Source: Phalacrocorax aristotelis
Lineage: Eukaryota; Chordata; Aves; Suliformes; Phalacrocoracidae
Assembly: GCF_949628215.1 (NCBI RefSeq)
Contig: NC_134276.1
Span: forward strand, 102,799,799-102,863,798
DNA length: 64,000 nt
Direction: 5' to 3'
The translations under genes were made by a program, and so were the position numbers. This document shows, piece after piece, positions 47,849 to 64,000 of this stretch. The notes under the pieces were generated by a model. The model made no database searches. It saw only the letters and a program-made list of their open reading frames with translations, and had not been told where the DNA came from. How positions within the stretch are numbered: the stretch's first letter is position 1; each line of letters begins with the position of its first letter.

Positions 47849-47947
47849 GCCGACCCGCCGCCATGTCGCGGTGCCGTCTGGGTGCTGTAGTTTTCGGCGG
47901 CCCAGCGGAGGATGCCTTCCCGTTCCTTAAAATCCCCCTGAAGGAAA
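47849..47947 (+). other. GART: Candidate GART 5' exon containing a uORF
   Basis: A 99-bp segment is bounded by a CAG after a long pyrimidine tract and by a donor AAGGAAA|GTAAGT at 47947/47948. It contains an ATG in strong context (GCCGCCATGT, 47863). That frame reads 28 codons and would, if spliced to 56362, stop at TAA overlapping the GART ATG. It may be an internal 5' UTR exon or the end of exon 1. No transcript evidence is available to me. Confidence 0.35.
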
Positions 47948-50159
47948 GTAAGTTTTTCTTTCGCTCCGGAGAAGGGCGTGATCGGCAGGCCGCTCCGTCT
48001 CGCTGTCGCTGCCCGTAGCCAACCTCCCGCGGCTGGGCTGTTCGGCGGCGCCCCGGGAGAGGCGAGGAGGAAGCGGCAGCGGCGGGGCCATGGCTGTGGC
48101 CATGGCTGTGGCCATGTGCTCCCCGCTACCCCTGCGGTAAAATGGCGGCGTGGCCCCTGCTGTGCACGGGCCGCTACCCGGAGCGGGCCTCGCCTCAGGA
48201 GCCGCGTGGCTTTGGTTTAGTCCCGGTCCTGCTTTGCCCCGCACCTGCGGCCGTGGAGGGGCGTCTGGAGATCTGGTTGTTGCTAACGGCTTATTTACTT
48301 CTACTTTTATTTTAACTGCCTGCCTCCTGTCCAGATTTACTTCTGGGAAGCTTGGTGTGTGGTATTTTTTAAACGTACCGCACTTTAAATTGTTTTAAAA
48401 CGCACGTGGCCTTTATTTCTACGGGTTTTAATCTCTGCTCTGTTTGGCTTTGAAAAAGTGATGAAATATTTGCTTTAAAGTAAATGTTAAACCTCTAACC
48501 TCTCATGTTGTGGACTTTGACTCACTTTGAGTCTTTTCCCTGATGTTTGCAAAGCTGGGGGCTTACCAACTAACATTGGCCATCTTTTTTTTTTTTTTAG
48601 TCTATCCAGTGGATATTTGAAATTAATAAGCAGAGTTAGTATGTATTTCGCTGTGTTGTGTGTATAAATGAAGTAACACAGAAAGGGCATTTATCCCCCC
48701 CCTCTTTTCATTGCAGTTCTCCCCACGTAGCTTCTGCTGATGTGAGCACTTCCAGCTTCCTACATAGAGTTTGACATGTCAAAATTTCGTACTTTGGGGA
48801 GGGTGATAAAACTTTTAAGGTCCACTTACTTTCAGTAGTGAAACTTGCAGTAGTATTTTGCCTAGGAAACACAAAATCCAGCTGTTTGGAGGATCACACC
48901 AGGAGGCAAGACACCTGCCTTGCAGATCCACAATTCAAGCCATGAAAGACTTATCATTTATTTTCAACTCTGTTTTCCGCAGGGGTGAAACACAGATAAT
49001 AATGAGTGTTCTTGGTGTTTTTTTTGTTTCATAAAGCTGTCTGATGCAGCATACTGTATGGCCAGGTGAGAGTCAGGAATTAGTCCTAAATAAAACGCAT
49101 GAACAAAAGAAGCTTACTTAAACCCAAAGCTATAACTATAAAAACCATAATTGCCACCTGATTCTGGAGGCTTCTGTACTGCTTAAGCAACTCTCTACAG
49201 TAGTGAAAGATGAGGAAATTAGAAGTTCTGTAAGGCAATGCTGTTTTTCATCAGGTTGAGCCTAATGCTGCCCTAGCCTACACTTGCAGTTCCATCATGG
49301 TATTTTGGCCATTTTGCCAGTTTAGGCACTATGGCTGTTTGTTTCTGTACCTTGTATTGCACCAACAGAGCTGCCTGCACAATTGGTATGGTGAATTCCT
49401 TCAGGAAACTGATCCATATAGGAAAAAATTTGGAAGGACATGGATCTGTCCCCTCCCCAGCTCTCATTTGATTCTCTGGTCTGACTCGGCCTGTGATCAT
49501 AAACAGGCTGGGGCAAGAGGTGGGAGCAAGCAGTTGGGTGAGAGGATAAATTAGGAAGTAGTGTTTGCAACCAATTGCAATATGGTCACTCAGTCAATCA
49601 AGACAATCTGATGGTGCAGTACACAGGATAGCTAGGCTGATGAGCAGTTTGCTGCAGAAAAAGCCGAGCTCTTTTCACCCTCTCTGGCTGCCTTCTGTTG
49701 CTACTTCCCTTGTACTGGCTGTGGTGATCACGTCATCCCTCATTGAGTTAGTTTAGCTCACTAAACTGGCAGAAAAGTATGTCCTTAATGTGTGCATATA
49801 TATTTGCTTTACTACGTTGGTTATTGTTGTAGTGTTAGTTTTCAAGTGTTACTGGCTGCCTGATCCAAGTGAGTGCCTGCCCTTGGCACACAGGAGTGGG
49901 AGAGGTGAGGAAAGATTGGAGGTGGAGAAGTTGTTGGGACCAATGGGAAGCTGCACCAGTAAAGGGCAGCACGAGCCAATTGTGAAACAACAGTCAGTGA
50001 ACCTGCAGCTTGCTCATTTCAGCCTCCCGTTGGTTTCCAGGCTTGAACAGGGTCCAGCAGCTGGCAGAGGTTCACCGAGAAGGCCAGCTTGGAGCTCACC
50101 TCATGTGTATTGAGACCCGTGTACACTCGTAACATGAAGTGGACTCTTAAGAAATTACT

Positions 50160-50230
50160 TGACCTGCTGATTAGAGCATTAATTTAGAAAGCAGAAGAGC
50201 AGGGTTCAGGCTGAGGGGATTGGGACTGTG
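50160..50230 (+). repeat. tRNA-like segment, possible old SINE
   Basis: An A-box-like TGATTAGAGCATT at about 50167-50180 is followed about 35 bp later by a B-box-like AGGGTTCAGGCTG. This is the spacing of a tRNA-derived SINE head. It does not fold into a clear tRNA and no full element is delimited. Confidence 0.3.
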
Positions 50231-50579
50231 CGATCTCGCTGCTGGCAAGTTCGGAAGCCAAGTAAAGGATGTCAGGTTCCTGGGAGGGAGTATGGCAGCA
50301 GCCTAGCTCTTGAAGTTGGGATGAGAAAGTCCTAGGTTTTGACTTCTCTTCCAAGGGGTTCTGTCAATATTTTATCCTATTACAGGTCTATGATAAAAAT
50401 CTGCATAAATGGTCCTGACTGCTAGGGCTAGAAACTAATACTACACTCAGTGGGGAGGCAGCTGAATTGCAGAGTCTTCCCAGTTTTGTGTTCTTTTTGT
50501 GTCCTGTGAGTCTTCATTTCTTTTCCTGCTCCTGCCTAGCTTCAAGAGGAAGAATGAACCATCTCCTTTAGTCCAAAGC

Positions 50580-50645
50580 CAAGTGATAAGAGCTTTTGTC
50601 CAGGGACTGGAGGGTGTGGGTTTGAACCTTCTCAGTGATACTAGG
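50580..50645 (+). repeat. Second tRNA-like segment, possible old SINE
   Basis: An A-box-like GTGATAAGAGCTT at about 50583 and a B-box-like GGGTTTGAACCTT at 50618-50630 have the same spacing as the segment 400 bp upstream. The shared layout suggests two decayed members of one tRNA-derived family. A chance match cannot be excluded. Confidence 0.35.
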
Positions 50646-53600
50646 CTTGAGTTCTTTGTGTTTGGGTTAAGTGCTGTCACCCTGGGCCATTTTGTAGCCT
50701 AAGTTCTAGGAAAGGTAGAAGTTAAGATGCTCTGGGTGAGGACCATATCTTTTGTATAAAGAAATTTGAATGCCTGCATCAGGTTTTCTGAATCCCAATG
50801 TTGGGAAGCTAAGGAATTGCAGCTTTTAAATAGGCTGCAGCTAAGGTTAAATGTTATGCATGCAATGATAAGAGTAAATTGCTGCTGCCTGAAAGGCAGG
50901 TCTTGCCCTCAAGTTCTGCTCTGCTGGCCTTCCATTCACTGTTAGTGTCTCTAGACCTTGACTGATGGCACTTCAAGCCAGTTTAGCTTACAGAAATCTG
51001 TTTTGGATTGGGTTGGTTTTTGGTTTTTTTCCCTTCTCTGGTTAGTTTTATGAAATCTCAGTGAATTGACTATGTTCCGGTGAGCACTGGAGCCAGTACA
51101 AAGAAGGGGAAAATGTGTCTGGGTTCACAACATCCCTTTCAGTGACAACAAGGTATATGAGTGGTCCAGCGTTAACACGTGTAAATTTTTGCAGCAGAGT
51201 CTAAGCTTGCTTGAGCAGCAAATACCTTTTAGTGAAGGGCTGAAGCACCTTGGCTGCTGCACAGTGCAGCATTTTAACTATACCTAAGTGTTACCATTGT
51301 CACTCCACTCTCAGCTCAGATTTTGTTGGAACTAAGACACTAAAAAGTATCTTTTTAAACTACTCTGTTTTGTGGCACCTTTTCCACACAGGTTTTCAAG
51401 GTTTGGTGGTGTTTGGCTCATCAAAGCAAAACATGCTCCACCCAGGTCTCTCAATCAAGGAGCACAGAGAAGGCCAACAGTATTGGAGCTTAACTTAAAA
51501 AAAAAAACCAACAAAAATGTCTGAGCAGTGAGCTGCCACCAGTCATGTCCTTTACTGTTTGTGCTATATTGCATAGAGTGTATTTTAATTGCACCTTTTT
51601 ACTGCTTTAGTTTGGGCTGAGGTAATAAGGCAGTGGCTTATAATGAGACTCCACCTAGTCGAGATAAAATATTTAGGTAACTTGCACCACGCATTTATGA
51701 TATGAAACTGAAACTTGGAAAGAAATTGCTTAATGAGTTTACATTTTCTTATATAGTTATCTTCATAAATACAACCAATGATCTTAGTTTAACCCCCAAG
51801 TCAGCGCACAGGCTCAATTCAATAAGAGTCAATGGCTCCTGTCCCTTCCTGGTTAATAGGGTGAGAAGGGGCAGCAACTGAGTGAGTAACCTTGTCTCAC
51901 TTCTACCTCTATTTGAAATCTCTCTGTGCCTTGTGGAGGAGTCAGGATGGAGAAAGCTATCAGACACTGTTGGATTTGCCTTCCTCACTTTATTTTTTCT
52001 GCTCCACAGGCCTTGACCTAGTGGAAGAGTTGCCCAGCTTCTTGGTGAGCCCTACCTTTTGTGGAGGATAAAGGTCACTAGGCTGATGCTCATCCCTGCT
52101 GACTTTCCACTGGCAACCTCAGGGACAGGCTCTAGAAATCGACTTGTCTTCACTCTATCCTCATGTCCTCTCCTCTTGGATACATGGAGTGATTAGCTTG
52201 TTTCTGCTTTCCTGTTCTAATTTCCTACAAGGGTCTAGTAATAGACCCTTGCCCAAAATGACACCTATCCTTATTTTAAAACACCTTTCAAACAAACATA
52301 TCTTCCTTTTTTACAATAGCAGACAATGGTTGCTTAAGGTAATTATGTACTGTGTGTTGGAATCTGCTTGGAGTTTAAGGATTTTACATACTGCTTCCAA
52401 AAAACCCTGAGTGTATGGTAGTCCTCACAGAAGAAATATCTACCTTGTGAATGGCTTTTGGCGTTTTGAGAACAAATTTTTGACTCCTGGATTACTGACA
52501 AAATAAAAAGACATGTCATCTCTAGGAATTTCCATTTTTAAGACAAGATATTGCTGGGCAGCAGAGGGCCTACATGGCATCTTTTTATGTCAGAGTGAAA
52601 AAGAAAGGCTGCAACTTCTAGATGTGAGCCTCCTAAACTGGGATTAACACCAGAAGTTCTTCTCCAGCCACATCCCTGAGTAAAAGTTGCTAGGATACCG
52701 CTTGTGGGATGCACAAATAACATTGAGTTTCAAAACAAATGGCTGAAACTTATTTTTTACTCACATTTTGTTATAAAATGGTTAAATTTTATTTCAACAT
52801 ATCATATATGGCTCATTCTATTCACCTGCTACTATTGATTTTTCCTTCAGCTGACAGTAGTAGTAGAATGAATATGTTTCCTTTGGGGACAAAAGGAAGT
52901 GAATATTTGAATGAGTTGCCATCATGGTGAGTTACTTCAGCTGGCAGCAGTGTCACTGGATTTTCAAGCCTGTCCTACTATTTTTAAGCAGGAGGCTTAA
53001 TGGAGCGTGAATGTGCATCATACACCTTATTCTTTCATACTGTTGATATGCATAGGACTATGCATAGCCTCATTTTTATGCATAGCAAAAATGTGTAGCC
53101 TCATTTTTAGATAAAAAGTGAATGCTTACAATCTGATTAGTAAACAGTTTTGAACTGCAAAAAAAACCTGGGATGCGACAGAATTTATTTTGTATGTTTA
53201 GAAACAACAGGATGGGCTTCTGTTCTGCGGAGTTTTTGCTCCTCGCTCCTAGACCATTTGTGTGTGAGTTTCTGTCCCCTCTTCCCAGCTGGAATGACTG
53301 AACTTTCCCATTCATTGGCTAGCTGCACAGTGTCATCAATGGGGCGGTAATATTGGGACAGGGGTACTACATTTTAACCAGAGGCTGCTTATTGCCTCTC
53401 TCTTTGTGCATCTGAACTCTTGAGTACTACTTTCCTCAGAACAGCAGCACATAGGTAGAGTAAGTATGTTCTCTGTTCGGGTTTGAATCTCTGCACTCAC
53501 TTCTGAGGTACTTGTAAGAAAATGCCATAATGTGTATGGTTCAAGTTATTATTGATAATTTGGCCATAAAGTTGTTATTTAATGACGACTGTCTGTGGAC

Positions 53601-56311
53601 AGCACTGGAAACATGCTTGTTTGGTGTAGGGGATAACTGCCTGCTACATGATAAACGTTTATTCTTTTATATTGCATTATTTTGTCCTAGGTAGCTGTCT
53701 TTATCTAATTCATCCCTTCATTGTAGCCAGCCCCTTTTATCTTTTCTTTTTGCTTGAATTGTAATATAAAAGAGGTTTAGCATAACTTGACATCCCAGAT
53801 ATGTGTACCATAACTGATACTTTATATCCCAACATATTTTTTTTTTATTGTAAGTAATCCTGGAGTTTTTTAACTAAAACATCTCTGCAACACATATGTT
53901 TTGTCAAACAGTGTGATTAGAAAGCTACTGGTCTCCCCCTACCTGAAACTACAATTAAATTTTAACTCTAGTGTGTTTAGTTCATGGTGATCAAATCAGT
54001 GTTAATTTTCTGTATTTTATCCTCCTAGTCAGGTTTGTTTTGTCCAGCAGTATCACTCTGAACAAATCATTCTTTTGTTAATGGATTAAAATACATTAGC
54101 AAATGGCATAGGAATACCTTCTAAAACACATGTGGGCTCTTCACGTCCAGAGTTTATTACAGAGGACTTGGATTTAAGAATCAGGCTCACTGTACTCATC
54201 ACATAGTGACCGCAGAGCAGAAGCCATTTCCTGCATAGTCCAGGCCCTTGGGAAGGACTGGTTTCTCCAGGGTCAGAGCTATCAGAGCAGCTTTATTCAA
54301 GTTAAGCTGTAGCACCTGATGTGGGGGAGAGGCACATGCCCCTGCCTTATCAGTTGGCTGAAAATCTGCTTTCTGTCATGTCTTTTTGCTTTTCCCTTAG
54401 AAATCTGTTGGGGTTTTGTCTTTTCTTTTGTTTAAGATGTGCTTTATGCTAGTCGTCCTCTCTTGTCCTCTTGCAAAGGAGGGGACCGCAGAGGAGTTCT
54501 GACTTTTCGCTGCTTTTGGAGATGGACCTGTCACCTGCATGTATTCAGGCTGCATCATGTGTTGGGGTTCTTTCTGTAAGCTCGCCGAGGCACTGTACAC
54601 ATTGGCAAGCACAGGTCAATGACCAGCTGCTTAACGGAAGAGGCACAGGGAGCGACCAAGGGTTGTGTGTTACGTGTGCCGGGATTACAGCAGGGAGACT
54701 GGTTGTTCCTTTTGACCAAAACTCTTATCTGGGCTGCGTTCCTCCCCCCCGATGAATGGGAGGTCATTCATACAGCAGAGGGGACACATTAGGCTTCTTT
54801 GCTGGCCATGCAAAGTCCTTTAAAAAAATCGTACTGGTTTCCACGTGAAATTCTTTTTGTTTATTCTCATTACTTAAAATGCTTTAAGCCTTTTTTTATA
54901 GGTTTAGATGGTTATTTTGCATGTGTTATGATTTAAAGCTTTTAGATTTTTTTCCTGCTGCACTTGGGTGTAGGACCAACTACTGATTTGTAGCTGCTCA
55001 CTTTCTGCTTAACTGAATAGATTCTTCAGGGACCATTTGACTTCTGTGAATAAAACTCACTTTAACCAGTGCAGTGGTTTGTGTATGTAATTTATGTACA
55101 GTGGATTAATGTGACTGTAACAACTTATTCTTTGAATAGCTTAGGAGGCTAGCCTTTGCTTTCCAAGGAATTCCGAATAAAAACATATATACTTATTTTA
55201 TAAATACTTTATTTCTTTATATACTATTTTCTGAATTCCAGGGGTTTTTTTTCAGTGTAAGTGAACTCTTCTATTCCCTTGCTAGTTGTGTGGTATCATT
55301 GCCGGGTAGCAATTCTGAGGTGACGTACATCAGTAAATATGTACACACAGAATACACAGAAGTAAACGTGTCTTAAAAAGCAAAGGCTAACTCTCAGAGC
55401 TGCTCAAAGGAAAAATTGTAACAATGACATGGATCCAATATGTGTAAATTATGTGTACGCACACACATAAGGACATAGCAAGGGTGAAACAGAGTTTGTT
55501 TCATTTTGTGACCACTTTGTTTCCAAACGCTGAAAAGGTTTTGGACAGTTTATAACAAAATTGCAGCCTTCGTTCATACGCCTACTTTCTGCGGACCAAG
55601 AGAGTGCTAATGTGTTTTTCTAAAACTCAAGCAGGGTGACAGAAAGGAGCAGACACCCTGCAGTACATTCTCAGAGCGAGCTCCTTTATTAATGACACCT
55701 GGTCTTTCCTGCTGTTTGACTCATGGTTGTTCTCTCCTAAGGAAAGCCAGAGCTGCAAGTTGATTTCCCTGTTTCATTGCTCTTAGCCTTCCGTTTTCCT
55801 GAAGTATTTAGAGCTCTTTCAGATATTACCTCTTAAAAAGTCTTGAGTGGTCCCATTCAGCTCCCTAACGCTGTAATACTGTGCTCCTACAGTTAGCTCA
55901 TGAGAAGGGATTTGCCCTTTGCAGGCTTGGATTCTCCATGAATTTCTAGAGGTCACAAATCACAGCCCACTCACTCATAAGGGCTTTTCCTATATGACAG
56001 ACTTCTGCGTAACTTGGAGCAGTCGCCAATCTGACTAAAGGAAAACAAGGATGGATTGCCCTGTGGGTTAATTCTGTTTTCTGGAGCAGTACAGCCTTTG
56101 ACATTTAGTTGATATCACATCTGATTAAGTCAGTTATCCATTTTCGTGCACCTATCTCCTTCTTTTTTTTTTTTTTTTTTTTTTCCTAAAACCAACAGAA
56201 CCCTTATAGAAATACTGTTGCCTGAGACAAAGTCACATCATTCACTTCTGTTACGAGTTGTGTTGCATCCAGCGCTTAGAAACATGGTCTGTGAAGCTCT
56301 TGCTTTCCTAA

Positions 56312-60610
<4,299 letters not shown>

Positions 60611-60706
60611 CTGTTTCAGTCAGCAATCATGCTGCACTTGCCCAGTTCTGCAGAGATCAGGAGGTCAGGCTGGTTGTGGTTGGTCCGGAGGTTCCTCTTG
60701 CTGCTG
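60611..60706 (+). CDS. GART: GART coding exon 2: GARS N-domain
   Basis: This 96-nt exon (phase 1 to 1) encodes AVSVSNHAALAQFCRDQEVR, then LVVVGPEVPLAAG. The VVGPEVPL motif is the conserved GARS segment (PurD: GPE-PL-GI-D) completed by the next exon. Splice sites are TTTGACAG|CT and GCTG|GTAAGA. Confidence 0.95.
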
Positions 60707-61449
60707 GTAAGAGAAAGCAAGCTAAAAATCATAGCCTTTGTAATTTAGGAAGAAAAGTAAATTTTAGCCCCCATCTTCTGTGCACCACTCAATAGTAACC
60801 AAGTATCTTCAATAGGAATGGAAACAGATCCTCTGTGGCAGTTTCCCTGAAAATCAGGGTTGTGTTGTGATGCAAATTGATTTCTGAAGGGTATTGTGTG
60901 AGCCATATAACAGTTAAAATATCCTTAAATGTTCAGTTTCTTTTGAAGTGCTTGGGATTAGTAAAAGAGATATCAAAGTGTTTCCATATAGGAACCTTAA
61001 CTAGAGTTTTGATTTTTCTGTAGAGTTTTCTTTTTTTGAAATAATAATAATTTGGGACTTGGTAAAAAAAAACCCCAAACATATTTATAAACACGTTGAT
61101 AATTTTTCTGCTTTAAGCTTTTACATGATCAACAATTGTCATCTTCACAAAAGACTAACGTTGACTTTTTAGCTAAAAGCTATAATAAAACAAGGGGAGA
61201 TTGTAGTCTCTTACCAAATGTGGCAGATCTACTTAGCCCCAGGTATCACAGGGTTACCTGCTCCTGATTACAGTGAAGAATGCACCTTTTTTACCATCCA
61301 TCTGCTAAAACAGGCACTGGATAGACATATGTGGCTTATCATTCCCAACATACTTGTTCCCACAAATCAGTGCATCTATAGACTTGGACTACGTGACTCC
61401 TATAAATCATCTGGTGACTTATAAAATTCTTTTGTGTTGTCATTTTCAG
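60707..61449 (+). other. GART: GART intron between coding exons 2 and 3
   Basis: This is a 743-bp AT-rich GT-AG intron. No other feature is seen. Confidence 0.88.
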
Positions 61450-61624
61450 GAATTGTTGACGACTTGACAGCAGCTGGAGTAAGTTGTTTTGGTCCAACAG
61501 CAGAGGCAGCTCAGCTGGAGTCCAGCAAAAGCTTTACCAAAGCCTTTTTGGATCGTCATGAGATCCCAACTGCGAGATGGAAATCTTTTACTGATCCTAA
61601 AGCAGCCTGTAGCTTTATTAACAG
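61450..61624 (+). CDS. GART: GART coding exon 3: GARS N-domain to ATP-grasp
   Basis: This 175-nt exon (phase 1 in, 2 out) encodes GIVDDLTAAGVSCFGPTAEA, then AQLESSKSFTKAFLDRHEIP and TARWKSF. GI-DDL closes the N-domain. FGP-AAQLE-SK-F-K-F is the conserved entry into the ATP-grasp domain of GARS. Splice sites are TTTCAG|GAA and AACAG|GTAAAA. Confidence 0.95.
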
Positions 61625-62316
61625 GTAAAATTCTTGTCATTTTAGAAATACTTTTTTTACAGTAATGTAAAGCATCCTAGGTATCCGAAACAAACAATTA
61701 AATGATTACTAATGTATGAATACTTTTGGCTGTGATATGACATCTGTAAAGGTTTTGAAGGAGAATCTAACATGACACTATCAGACTGCAATAAGTGATA
61801 ATTAAATGGTTCTTATCTACTGCTCTTCAATAAAAATAAAGTTCAGTGTTCAGTTTACAGGAGAATATAGGGCAAGTTTTTATTTTTTTCAAATTGCCCA
61901 TTGTGGAAACCCAGCTTGCAGTCTGATAGTCATGTGTTCTGACTTCTTTGTACCTTTTCTCCACAAATATAAATTCTGCATTGGAGGCTTACTCAGCAGA
62001 TGACGATCTACTCATCAGAATACGGTCCAGGTGACCCAAAAATGATACAACAGTAAATTATGAAAATGAAAGCAACCTTTCAGAACAGTAGTGAAGTTTA
62101 GTGGTAGGGAAAAAACAGGAAGCAGAAATCCTTTACAGCCATAGCATAACAAGAGAAGCCTCGGTTTTATTTGTGTGTTATTCAATAAGGTAAAACGGTT
62201 GCTGTGAAAACTGATAAGTATTTTGATCTTCAAATATTGAAATGTTCAAAATGCCTACAAAATATATTTGCAATACAGAGTGTTTGCTGTTGAATCTCTC
62301 TTATCTATCTTTGAAG
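61625..62316 (+). other. GART: GART intron between coding exons 3 and 4
   Basis: This is a 692-bp GT-AG intron, ending CTTTGAAG. Nothing else is recognised. Confidence 0.88.
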
Positions 62317-62428
62317 TGCAAACTTCCCTGCTTTAGTTGTAAAAGCTAGTGGCCTGGCAGCTGGCAAAGGAGTAATTGTGGCTTCAAACAAGGAAGAAGC
62401 CTGCAAAGCTGTTACTGAAATCATGCAG
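62317..62428 (+). CDS. GART: GART coding exon 4: GARS ATP-grasp, ATP-binding loop
   Basis: This 112-nt exon (phase 2 in, 0 out) encodes ANFPALVVKASGLAAGKGVI, then VASNKEEACKAVTEIMQ. The VVKASGLAAGKGV motif is the ATP-grasp glycine-rich loop, with the conserved lysine that binds ATP phosphates. It is intact. Splice sites are TTGAAG|TGC and CAG|GTGAGT. Confidence 0.95.
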
Positions 62429-63624
62429 GTGAGTAGAAATGTCATGTACTAACTGGAGGAGTTCTCACACAAAATAAGTTGTTAACCATCTCAGAGTCTC
62501 AAAGATATTCTTTATGCCTATGTAATAGGGATTTGTCTAAAAGACATCAAGTCTTTTACCCATTATTTGGACAGCTATGAAGCTGTTGTATTTATTGCTT
62601 GAGGCAGGGTACTCTTTCACGGCAGAGTTCCTGTAGGCTAAAATAAAATCATTCCTTTTTTTTTTTTTTTTTAACCATTTGGGACTACTGCAGTCAAACA
62701 AGTACTACAGTACTGTAATATTAACACCGTGATTGAGCTGGATCTTGACAAGCAGCATCAGCTTTAGGACTCCAGATGCACAGCATTTAAATGTGTAGTA
62801 AAATTCCAGTGGAATTCTTTCAAGTTAAGTGTATATTTAGGTAGGATATTCAACAAATATATTAGGACCATCAAAATCTGAAAAGAAGCAAAATGAAGCA
62901 ATTTCATCTGAACAGTTGGGAACATAGAGCTGGAAAATCAGACACATACGGGTTGGGTCCTCAGCTGGTGTCAGCAGCACAGCATCTTACAATTCAGTGG
63001 AGCTATGCTGATTCGTGGGAGACATTATCTGACATAATTGTATTTCAAGGGTTAGAATATAGGGCCCGCACTCACCTTTCGGTGTGTGTGTATGTGTGGG
63101 TGTGGTTATTGGACAAATAGACGTCTTAACATGTGGCCCAATGTCTTGAACAAAAAAAGTATGTTGGAGAGTCTTACAGACCCACAAAATTATCTTGTCA
63201 GTGTGAGGTGGTAGTTCTTAATTGCCTGAATATGCAGTGTTCAAACATTGCATTGAAATATGAAAATATCGCCCCCTTCCAATGTATTCTATAGAATTGT
63301 ACTTTCTTATAAAGTAAAAATTTGGATTATAAACTTGACAGTCATTGCTCTCAGTATCATGGGCCCAAACTTCAGAAGGTAGAGCATGAGGAATTGCTCA
63401 GTAATTCATAAATATAATCTGCAATTTGAAAAATATTCAGGCATAAAACCTGCATTCATTTAAGAATAAAGAGAAAAGAGAAGCAAAGATTTTACCATTG
63501 TTGACATACCCAGGATGGAGAATGCTGCATTTTTCTTGCTATTTTAAAAGTATTTTTTCTGGTTGCATTTTGAATATTTTAAAATAACTGAAACAGAACT
63601 GAAGAGATTTTTCTTTTACTGTAG
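62429..63624 (+). other. GART: GART intron between coding exons 4 and 5
   Basis: This is a 1.2-kb AT-rich GT-AG intron with a T run at about 62656-62672 and a short TG-rich stretch at about 63080-63105. No other feature is recognised. Confidence 0.85.
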
Positions 63625-63693
63625 GATAAGGCTTTTGGCACAGCTGGGGAAACCGTTGTTGTTGAAGAACTTCTTGAAGGAGAAGAAGTTTCT
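63625..63693 (+). CDS. GART: GART coding exon 5: GARS ATP-grasp, VVEELLEGEE motif
   Basis: This 69-nt exon (phase 0 to 0) encodes DKAFGTAGETVVVEELLEGE then EVS. It carries the EE-L-GEE-S motif that positions ATP in GARS-type ATP-grasp enzymes. It brings the GART product in this window to residue 199. The rest of GARS and the AIRS and GART transformylase domains lie beyond the right edge. The donor is TCT|GTAAGT. Confidence 0.95.
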
Positions 63694-64000
63694 GTAAGTG
63701 TGCATCTCACTGTAACGCTTTGATTATACCGTTCTAAATGATTTAGGAAACTCTATGTAAGTACATACAGTAGGGATGTGTAAGATTTTATTACTTGAAC
63801 TAAAAATAGTTATCTATATCTTAGTTTATAAATAAAATTGTATTAATTAAAGACAGCTGTGTTAAGAACTAAACTTCCTGCAGTCTGTTAAAATAATTCA
63901 AATTAAATAAAAATAACTCAAACAGTAATCAGTTGCTGCCACATGGAAAAAAATCAAACCTTAAAAATTTTGAGTGTTATTGAGCATGCAGTTCCATGTT
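63694..64000 (+). other. GART: GART intron, cut by window end
   Basis: The intron starts GTAAGTGT and is AT-rich. The window ends inside it. Confidence 0.88.

Larger units (their letters stand above)
47600..48270. promoter_or_regulatory. GART: CpG island 2, candidate GART promoter
   Basis: This is CpG-rich DNA on the GART side. On the minus strand ACTACAGCACCCA at about 47885-47897 fits the ZNF143-type motif ACTAYRNNNCCCR. On the plus strand AAAATGGCGGC at about 48140 fits a YY1 motif, which usually lies just downstream of a TSS. No TATA box is seen. I infer a GART start here, or in island 1 with an extra 5' exon here. Confidence 0.5.

Noticed and set aside
53440-53500. Third possible SINE head (B-box-like GGGTTTGAATCT at 53479)
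   Set aside because: No acceptable A box at the right distance upstream.

Overview
This window is a vertebrate nuclear genome segment, most likely avian. The evidence is split genes with consensus GT-AG introns, CpG-island promoters, AT-rich introns and few recognisable interspersed repeats. Three neighbouring genes can be reconstructed exon by exon, in the order known from human chromosome 21q22: DONSON (last two coding exons, + strand, 568-1206), SON (complete coding region, - strand, 44333 down to 6579) and GART (first five coding exons, + strand, 56366-63693, running off the right edge). The species cannot be fixed from the sequence alone.

Layout: 1-1.45 kb is the 3' end of DONSON, converging on the 3' end of SON. 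1.45-5.7 kb is a gap with no recognised gene. 5.7-6.58 kb is the probable SON 3' UTR. 6.58-44.33 kb is SON, with twelve coding exons that join in frame into a 4,074-residue protein. 44.3-48.3 kb holds two CpG islands, about 44.0-45.55 and 47.6-48.3 kb, separated by AT-rich DNA. They lie between the divergent SON and GART genes and probably contain both promoters. 48.3-56.36 kb is a long 5' intron of GART, followed by coding exons for the glycinamide ribonucleotide synthetase (GARS) domain.

The outstanding object is SON exon 3, a single exon of 10,764 bp coding about 3,588 residues. The ends of the protein look canonical: an N-terminal block, RS domain, G-patch and dsRNA-binding fold. The centre consists of long repeat arrays. 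Acidic Ser/Glu arrays (90-bp unit) and basic Arg/Ser arrays (81- and 90-bp units) appear to be opposite-charge versions of one roughly 30-residue repeat. This is the best candidate here for something not well described.

The three genes have unrelated core jobs: DONSON in replisome assembly, SON in nuclear-speckle splicing support, GART in purine synthesis. Their arrangement is conserved synteny with shared regulatory space, not an operon. I found no prokaryotic system, CRISPR array, complete mobile element, rRNA gene or functional tRNA gene.
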